Assembly (NCBI GenBank): GCA_016865955.1
Contig: VGNW01000003.1
Span: forward strand, 1-27,959
DNA from: Chloroflexota bacterium
Lineage (GTDB): Bacteria > Chloroflexota > Dehalococcoidia > SZUA-161
Length of the DNA stretch: 27,959 nt
Reading direction: 5' to 3'
Below the pieces are notes generated by a model. The model saw only the letters and a list, made by a program, of their open reading frames with translations. It was not told the origin of the DNA and did no database searches. Of the stretch, positions 23,799 to 27,959 are shown piece by piece; the stretch's first letter is position 1; every line of letters begins with the position of its first letter. The position numbers were made by a program, and so were the translations under genes.

Positions 23799-24470
23799 GT
23801 GGAATTCAAACCGTGGGATAATCTCGATGAGCAGATAGCGGAACACATCTCCTCTCTCATAATCAAGGGTGAACTCACACCCGGTGAAAGGATTCGTGAG
23901 GCAAATCTGGCAGAGGATTTGGGCGTCAGCAGAGGCCCTATCAGAGAAGCGCTGCGAATACTCGAAGCCAGGCGGCTGGTGAAGCTCGTGCCTCGGAGGG
24001 GGGCAAGGGTAACCGAGCTATCGACTTCGTCTATCGAGCGCCTATACGATGTTCTAGTTGAACTCTTGACCCTTACCGCAAGAAAGGCTGCGGAAAACAG
24101 GACTAAGGAAGACCTCGCAGAAATCCGCCGGGCATTGAAAAAGATTGAAAGTTGTGCCGGCAAAGGCGACACCACGGGCTATTACGATGCGATTTTCGAG
24201 TTCTTCGTCGCTAACCTCATAGCGGCTAAGAACCCTCTGCTGTCCAGGCTGCTCCGAGACCTTGAGCCTAGCACGCGTCGCATTCAATATGCCTCTCTGG
24301 CACGGCGCAAAGAGGACTTGAAGAGCAATGTCCTGTACTTCGAGCAGGCGACTAAATACATCGAGGACAGAAATTCCGAAATGGCTTCTCAAGCCATACG
24401 CAAATATGCCCAGAATGAGAAGATTTCAGCAGTCAATAATACAAAACCCCTTTGCAAAAGGGACAAATAG
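23799..24470 (+). CDS. GntR-family transcriptional regulator with FCD domain
   Basis: A 223-residue regulator. The N-terminal winged helix reads IAEHISSLIIKGELTPGERI then ANLAEDLGVSRGPIREALRILEARRLV (about 9-66), the GntR DNA-binding signature. PRRGARVTEL leads to an all-helical FCD ligand domain (about 75-205), placing it in the FadR/VanR-like subfamily that binds organic acids or acyl compounds. The start is GTG at 23799 with AAGGAGG 11 nt upstream. It is divergent from the beta-oxidation operon, with a perfect palindrome between. It is followed after 59 nt by an acyl-CoA dehydrogenase, with which it may be co-transcribed. I infer autorepression and control of the operon. The inducer is unknown, perhaps an acyl-CoA or an organic acid. 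Confidence 0.92.
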   Translation: MEFKPWDNLDEQIAEHISSLIIKGELTPGERIREANLAEDLGVSRGPIREALRILEARRLVKLVPRRGARVTELSTSSIERLYDVLVELLTLTARKAAENRTKEDLAEIRRALKKIESCAGKGDTTGYYDAIFEFFVANLIAAKNPLLSRLLRDLEPSTRRIQYASLARRKEDLKSNVLYFEQATKYIEDRNSEMASQAIRKYAQNEKISAVNNTKPLCKRDK

Positions 24471-24529
24471 TATAGCTTAACAGCGGGCGCACTCGGGCTT
24501 CACAAAAAAGATAATCAAGGAGGGATGCA

Positions 24530-26314
24530 ATGGACGACCGTAAAATCAGAAAGGGTGGTTCTTTCCTCATCGAGGCTGTGCCCCCGAGCGAGGTATTCAC
24601 GCCCGAGGACTTCGGCGACGAGCACCGGATGATAGCAAGTACTATGGAAAGATTTGTCAAGAACGAGGTAATGCCCCACGCGGAGAAATTAGAGCACAAA
24701 GACTTCGCGTTGACCCGCAAACTCATGAAACAGGCGGGCGAGCTGGGACTGCTGGGTGCGGATATCGAGGATGAATACGGCGGCTCGAAGCTCGACAGCA
24801 TAGCTTCGCTGCTGATTACCGAGTCCTCCTCAAAATCCGGCTCTTTCGGAGTCACTCTCAATTGCCACATTGGAATAGGCTCGATGCCGATAGTCTATTT
24901 TGGCAGCAAGGCTCAGAAGAAGAAATATCTCCCAGGCCTGGCTAAAGGAGAGAAGATTGGCGCCTATGCCCTGACCGAGCCCGGCGCCGGCACAGATGCG
25001 ATGTCTTTGAAAACGACAGCGAAGCTCACGCCAGATGGCAAATACTATGTACTCAACGGCACCAAGCAGTTCATTACCAACGGCGCCTTCTGCGATATCA
25101 TCTTCACCTACGCCAAGACCGAGGGCGATAAAATGACAGCTTTTATCCTGGAAAGGGGTTACGAGGGAATATCCACGGGCCCTGAGGAGAAGAAGCTGGG
25201 AATTCGAGGCTCTTCCACCTGCAGCATATTTCTGGATAGTGTCAGGGTGCCCTTGGAGAACGTCCTCTTTGAAGTGGGCAAGGGTCATGCGGTGGTTTTC
25301 AATATTCTGGACCTGGGCAGGTTCAAGCTGGCTGCGGCAAGCCTGGGCGCAGCCAAGCTGACGATGGAGACTTCTGTTAAATATGCCAAGGAAAGGGTGC
25401 AGTTCAACAAGCCAATCTGTCAGTTCGGCTTGATAAAACACAAGCTGGCGGAGATGGCGGCGAAGACTTATATGTTGGATAGCATGGTCTTCAGGACCGG
25501 TGGCATGGTGGAACAGGCTCTTTCCCGTGTTGACCACAGCGCAGAGGATGCTGACAAGCAGAGCGCAAAGAGCATCGCAGAGTACGCCGTTGAATGTTCC
25601 ATCAATAAAATCTACGGCTCCGAAATGATGGCATATCTGGCAGACGAAGCGATTCAAATACACGGGGGCTACGGGTATGTCGAGGAATACCTCCCCGAGA
25701 AGATTTATCGCGATACCCGTATAACCAGGATATTCGAAGGCACTAATGAGATAAACAGGTTAATCGCAACAGGCTGGCTGCTGCGGAAGGCGTTGAAAAA
25801 CGAGATACCGCTTTTCCCTGCGGCAGAGGAGGTCAAAGGCAAGCTGTCAACTATGGGTGCTGTCGCGTCCAGCCCGAAGGACGGCGCTCTGGGGTATCAG
25901 AGCAAAATTGTGGAGAGGGCAAAGAAGATTTATCTCTACTTGGCTGGCGCTGCCGCTCAGAAGTACGGCATGGGCATAGAGCAAGAGCAGGAGGTCCTGG
26001 GTCTGCTGGCTGACATCGCCATTGAAATCTACGCTATGGAGAGCGGACTGCTCAGGGCGCTCAAGGCTATCGGGTCTGTGGGAGAGAAAGAATCGAAGAC
26101 GAAGATACAGATAGTGCAACTGTATGTGAACGATGCCATGGTGAGGATAAGAGGATGGGCAGAGCAGGTCATGGTGGCTGTGGAGAGCGCAGATATGCTG
26201 GCCAAGCAACTGGCGGCGCTGAACAAAATAACCCAGTTCACTCCTGTCAACGGGATAGAGTTGCGCAGAGCCATTGCCGACAGAATGATAGAGGCGGAGG
26301 GATACGCCTGCTAA
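24530..26314 (+). CDS. Acyl-CoA dehydrogenase, long/very-long-chain type (second copy)
   Basis: This 594-residue enzyme has exactly the length of the operon copy at 15204 and aligns to it without gaps over at least residues 1-410. The catalytic Glu403 in RIFEGTNEINR, ALTEPGAGTDAMS and GGYGYVEEYLPEKIYRD are all present. Divergence is concentrated around 311-335 and in the C-terminal extension, so substrate range or partner may differ. AAGGAGG lies about 6 nt before ATG 24530. I see no separate promoter in the 59-nt gap after gntR, so read-through from the gntR promoter would place it under the same operator. A large hairpin follows its stop. Confidence 0.93.
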   Translation: MDDRKIRKGGSFLIEAVPPSEVFTPEDFGDEHRMIASTMERFVKNEVMPHAEKLEHKDFALTRKLMKQAGELGLLGADIEDEYGGSKLDSIASLLITESSSKSGSFGVTLNCHIGIGSMPIVYFGSKAQKKKYLPGLAKGEKIGAYALTEPGAGTDAMSLKTTAKLTPDGKYYVLNGTKQFITNGAFCDIIFTYAKTEGDKMTAFILERGYEGISTGPEEKKLGIRGSSTCSIFLDSVRVPLENVLFEVGKGHAVVFNILDLGRFKLAAASLGAAKLTMETSVKYAKERVQFNKPICQFGLIKHKLAEMAAKTYMLDSMVFRTGGMVEQALSRVDHSAEDADKQSAKSIAEYAVECSINKIYGSEMMAYLADEAIQIHGGYGYVEEYLPEKIYRDTRITRIFEGTNEINRLIATGWLLRKALKNEIPLFPAAEEVKGKLSTMGAVASSPKDGALGYQSKIVERAKKIYLYLAGAAAQKYGMGIEQEQEVLGLLADIAIEIYAMESGLLRALKAIGSVGEKESKTKIQIVQLYVNDAMVRIRGWAEQVMVAVESADMLAKQLAALNKITQFTPVNGIELRRAIADRMIEAEGYAC

Positions 26315-26349
26315 GTTAATAACTGTCTTCAATAACGGGAGTCTCTTAG

Positions 26350-26383
26350 AGTCGGGAATCAGCCTCAAAGCTGATTCCCGACT
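26350..26383. terminator. Large perfect hairpin after the second acyl-CoA dehydrogenase
   Basis: AGTCGGGAATCAGC (26350-26363) and its exact complement at 26370-26383 form a 14-bp stem with a 6-nt loop, 35 nt after the stop. There is no T run, so it is not a classical Rho-independent terminator. It may slow polymerase or protect the transcript end. The rest of the 199-nt gap (26315-26513) shows no gene. Confidence 0.55.
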
Positions 26384-26513
26384 TGACAAATAGCGGCAAA
26401 TCCTGTAACAAGATACCACACGGAATCTTCCTGATTGTTAAACTCTGGCTCGGTTTGCTTCTCGAAATTGTACGTGCCCTTATAGCTCGAGCAGTTAATC
26501 AAGGGGGTTAGCG

Positions 26514-27620
26514 ATGGCAGCAGGCAAAAGCTCTCAAGATTTGGAAAACGATGTCCTCAGTCAGGGGCTGTGCACCAGTTGCGGCGCCTGCGTGAATGTC
26601 TGTCCCTATATCAAGGTGGTCAAGGATAAAGTGGCGATAATCGAGCCCTGCGGGCTCGACGAAGGCAAATGCTACGATTTCTGCCCTCGCACCATCACCG
26701 ATATCGCCGCCCTCGATAAAAAGGTTTTCGGCAAAACGCGAACCGATTCCTCTCTGGGCTCCCATATCTCCATAGAGATGGCTCAGGCTAAGGACAGCAG
26801 GATACGCAGCCGTGCTCAGTACGGCGGCGTGGTCTCCGCTCTTATGGAATATGCCCTGAACACGGGCAAGATAGACACCGCCGTTCTCACCAAGCCTTTC
26901 TATGGCGGGCTGATGCCGAAGTCGCTGCTGGTGGAGGGTGGCACGGAGGTGGAGGAGTTCGCCGGCTCCAATTACATCGCCTCGGCCCCGCTGGCAACCC
27001 TGAACAGGAATACGAAGCAGAGCAAGGGCGAGGCTGTCGGCGTTGTGGGTATACCCTGTCAGGTTATAGCCTTAAGAAAGATGCAGGCATCAAAACACGA
27101 AAATGAGGCAAAGAAGGTGAAGCTCGTCATCGGGCTTTTCTGCACTTGGGCGCTGACCTATAAGGGTCTTTATGAGTTTCTTAAGGGCAAGGTCGATGTC
27201 GCGAAAATCAAGCGGTTCGATATCCCTCCGCCGCCTGCCAATAAACTGATCGTAGAAACCGATACGGAGACCAGAGAATTCCGCCTCGACGATTTGAGGC
27301 AGTTCATCAAGCCCACCTGCAGCGTCTGCTTCGACATGACCTCGGAGTTCGCCGATATTTCGGTAGGGATGGTGGAGGGAATCGAAGACTGGAACACGCT
27401 GATAGTGAGAACCCCTGAGGGCAGGAAGTTCATTGACAAGGCGAAGGCAGCGGGAATAATAGTAACCAAGCCGCTGGAGCAGGCGCGGTTCGACCACCTC
27501 CGCGGGGCATCGGCATTGAAGAAGAGGCGCGCCGTCGCCGAGATAGTGAAGCGCACCGGTGACGATAAGAACCTGCTCTATCTGAAACTGAGTCAGGAGC
27601 AAAAGAAAAAGTACCTTTAG
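26514..27620 (+). CDS. FrhB-like coenzyme F420 hydrogenase/dehydrogenase beta-subunit family Fe-S protein
   Basis: A 368-residue protein with a ferredoxin-like N-terminus, CTSCGACVNVC (Cys20, 23, 26, 30) plus Cys46, 53 and 57. The FrhB/FdhB core follows: RSRAQYGGVVSALMEYAL (N-terminal FrhB domain), a VVGIPCQVIALRKMQ motif with its conserved Cys, IGLFCTWALT, and PTCSVCFDMTSEFADISVGM. The family moves electrons between Fe-S clusters and a flavin, with F420, ferredoxin or other partners. Presence here does not prove F420 use. RBS AGGGGG lies 7 nt before ATG 26514. Its last 16 nt are duplicated 100 nt downstream, ahead of iorA. Before that insertion the two genes would have been 9 nt apart, so a joint function with the IorA oxidoreductase is likely. 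Confidence 0.85.
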   Translation: MAAGKSSQDLENDVLSQGLCTSCGACVNVCPYIKVVKDKVAIIEPCGLDEGKCYDFCPRTITDIAALDKKVFGKTRTDSSLGSHISIEMAQAKDSRIRSRAQYGGVVSALMEYALNTGKIDTAVLTKPFYGGLMPKSLLVEGGTEVEEFAGSNYIASAPLATLNRNTKQSKGEAVGVVGIPCQVIALRKMQASKHENEAKKVKLVIGLFCTWALTYKGLYEFLKGKVDVAKIKRFDIPPPPANKLIVETDTETREFRLDDLRQFIKPTCSVCFDMTSEFADISVGMVEGIEDWNTLIVRTPEGRKFIDKAKAAGIIVTKPLEQARFDHLRGASALKKRRAVAEIVKRTGDDKNLLYLKLSQEQKKKYL

Positions 27621-27720
27621 CAATTTGGGGGTTTCCCCCAATTTTCCAAGTCCCCCAAGAGTGGGGGATTTAGGGGGTTGAAAAGATTGGCAGACAGCAT
27701 CAATGAAAAAGTACCTTTAG
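27605..27720. repeat. Short palindromic repeat element flanked by 16-bp direct repeats
   Basis: GAAAAAGTACCTTTAG occurs at 27605-27620 and again at 27705-27720, exactly 100 nt apart. Between them lie two GC-rich hairpins: TTGGGGG-TTT-CCCCCAA (27625-27641) and TCCCCCA-AGAG-TGGGGGA (27651-27668), then TTTAGGGGGTTG. No coding capacity. The layout is that of a small non-autonomous insertion with target duplication, which spared the stop codon of the upstream gene and the AGGAG site of iorA. Confidence 0.7.
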
Positions 27721-27729
27721 GAGTCTGAT

Positions 27730-27959
27730 ATGTCAACTCTAACCATGGAACAGCCAGGCAAAAGCGTACTTATGATGGGCAACGAAGCCATCGCCCGCGG
27801 AGCTATCGAAGCCGGGGTTGACTTCTGCGCCTCTTACCCGGGCACGCCTTCCACCGAGATAACGGAGTCGCTGGCTCGTGTGGCGGAGCGCTTCAATATG
27901 TATGTGGAGTGGTCCACCAACGAGATAGTGGCACTGGAGGCAGCGACTGCCGCCTCGCT
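27730..27959 (+). CDS. iorA: Indolepyruvate:ferredoxin oxidoreductase alpha subunit, N-terminus (3' partial)
   Basis: The frame runs from ATG 27730 to the window end (76 complete codons) and reads LMMGNEAIARGAIEAGVDF, then ASYPGTPSTEITESLA and WSTNEIVALEAATAAS, the IorA N-terminal pyruvate-oxidoreductase-type domain. Glu in NEIVALE lies at the thiamine-diphosphate activation site. The enzyme oxidises aryl-pyruvates or related 2-oxoacids to acyl-CoA with ferredoxin. AGGAG at 27719-27723 lies 6 nt before the ATG. It follows the FrhB-like gene after the inserted repeat. The ThDP/Mg domain and the C-terminal ferredoxin domain lie beyond the window, so full identity is not seen. Confidence 0.85.
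   Translation, partial: MSTLTMEQPGKSVLMMGNEAIARGAIEAGVDFCASYPGTPSTEITESLARVAERFNMYVEWSTNEIVALEAATAAS

Noticed and set aside
26383..26411. TTGACA at 26383 as a promoter for the FrhB-like gene
   Set aside because: At 17 bp the -10 would be TAACAA (three of six matches), and the -35 overlaps the hairpin arm. Too weak to list as a feature.
1..27959. CRISPR arrays, tRNA or rRNA genes, transposases, toxin-antitoxin pairs
   Set aside because: No regularly spaced repeats, cloverleaf-like sequence, rRNA-like sequence or recombinase motifs were recognised on reading either strand. A covariance-model search was not possible here.

Overview
The window looks like a chromosomal piece of an anaerobic bacterium that carries Wood-Ljungdahl genes, ferredoxin-linked enzymes and fatty-acid degradation genes. 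The mix fits an uncultured Dehalococcoidia-type Chloroflexota: a NuoF-GltD fusion beside metV-metF, an aldehyde:ferredoxin oxidoreductase, an FrhB-like Fe-S protein, IorA, and FadN-type beta-oxidation. A sulfate-reducing or syntrophic Desulfobacterota is not excluded. Most genes are fairly GC-rich. One small block (about 4,260-5,334) is clearly more AT-rich.

Layout. (1) 1-4,192, plus strand: the 3' part of a NuoF-type flavoprotein fused to a GltD-like NAD(P)/FAD module, then metV and metF, closed by a strong hairpin terminator. This is the methyl branch of the Wood-Ljungdahl pathway with its electron input. (2) 4,256-5,334: a small AT-richer island with a 62-residue excisionase-like HTH protein (minus) and a SAM methyltransferase (plus) with its own sigma70-like promoter. 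(3) 5,377-23,649, minus strand: twelve genes with gaps of 15-102 nt, most likely one 18-kb operon. In transcription order they are a ThDP enzyme, Zn alcohol dehydrogenase, 3-hydroxyacyl-CoA dehydrogenase/enoyl-CoA hydratase, thiolase, acyl-CoA dehydrogenase, GMC oxidoreductase with a four-cysteine motif, aldehyde:ferredoxin oxidoreductase, acyl-CoA synthetase, SCP2-like protein, second acyl-CoA synthetase, a divergent acyl-CoA dehydrogenase and an MBL hydrolase. (4) 23,650-24,470: a GntR/FCD regulator transcribed divergently from the operon. The spacer holds a perfect 19-bp palindrome containing the -35 boxes of both promoters. (5) 24,530-27,959, plus strand: a second copy of the operon's acyl-CoA dehydrogenase, an FrhB-like Fe-S protein, and the start of iorA. 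A 100-bp palindromic repeat has been inserted between the last two.

How it may work together. The operon can turn alcohols or aldehydes into acids (dehydrogenase, GMC enzyme, AOR), activate them to CoA thioesters and beta-oxidise them to acetyl-CoA, under a regulator likely to respond to an acid or acyl-CoA. Electrons would leave as reduced ferredoxin, NADH and reduced flavoprotein. The NuoF-GltD/MetVF module and the Fe-S proteins at both ends are plausible partners for redistributing them. The most concrete new observations are the shared divergent operator-promoter, the duplicated acyl-CoA dehydrogenase flanking the regulator, the relocated catalytic glutamate in a third acyl-CoA dehydrogenase, the ferredoxin-like Cys motif in the GMC enzyme, and the footprint of the repeat insertion between the frhB-like gene and iorA.
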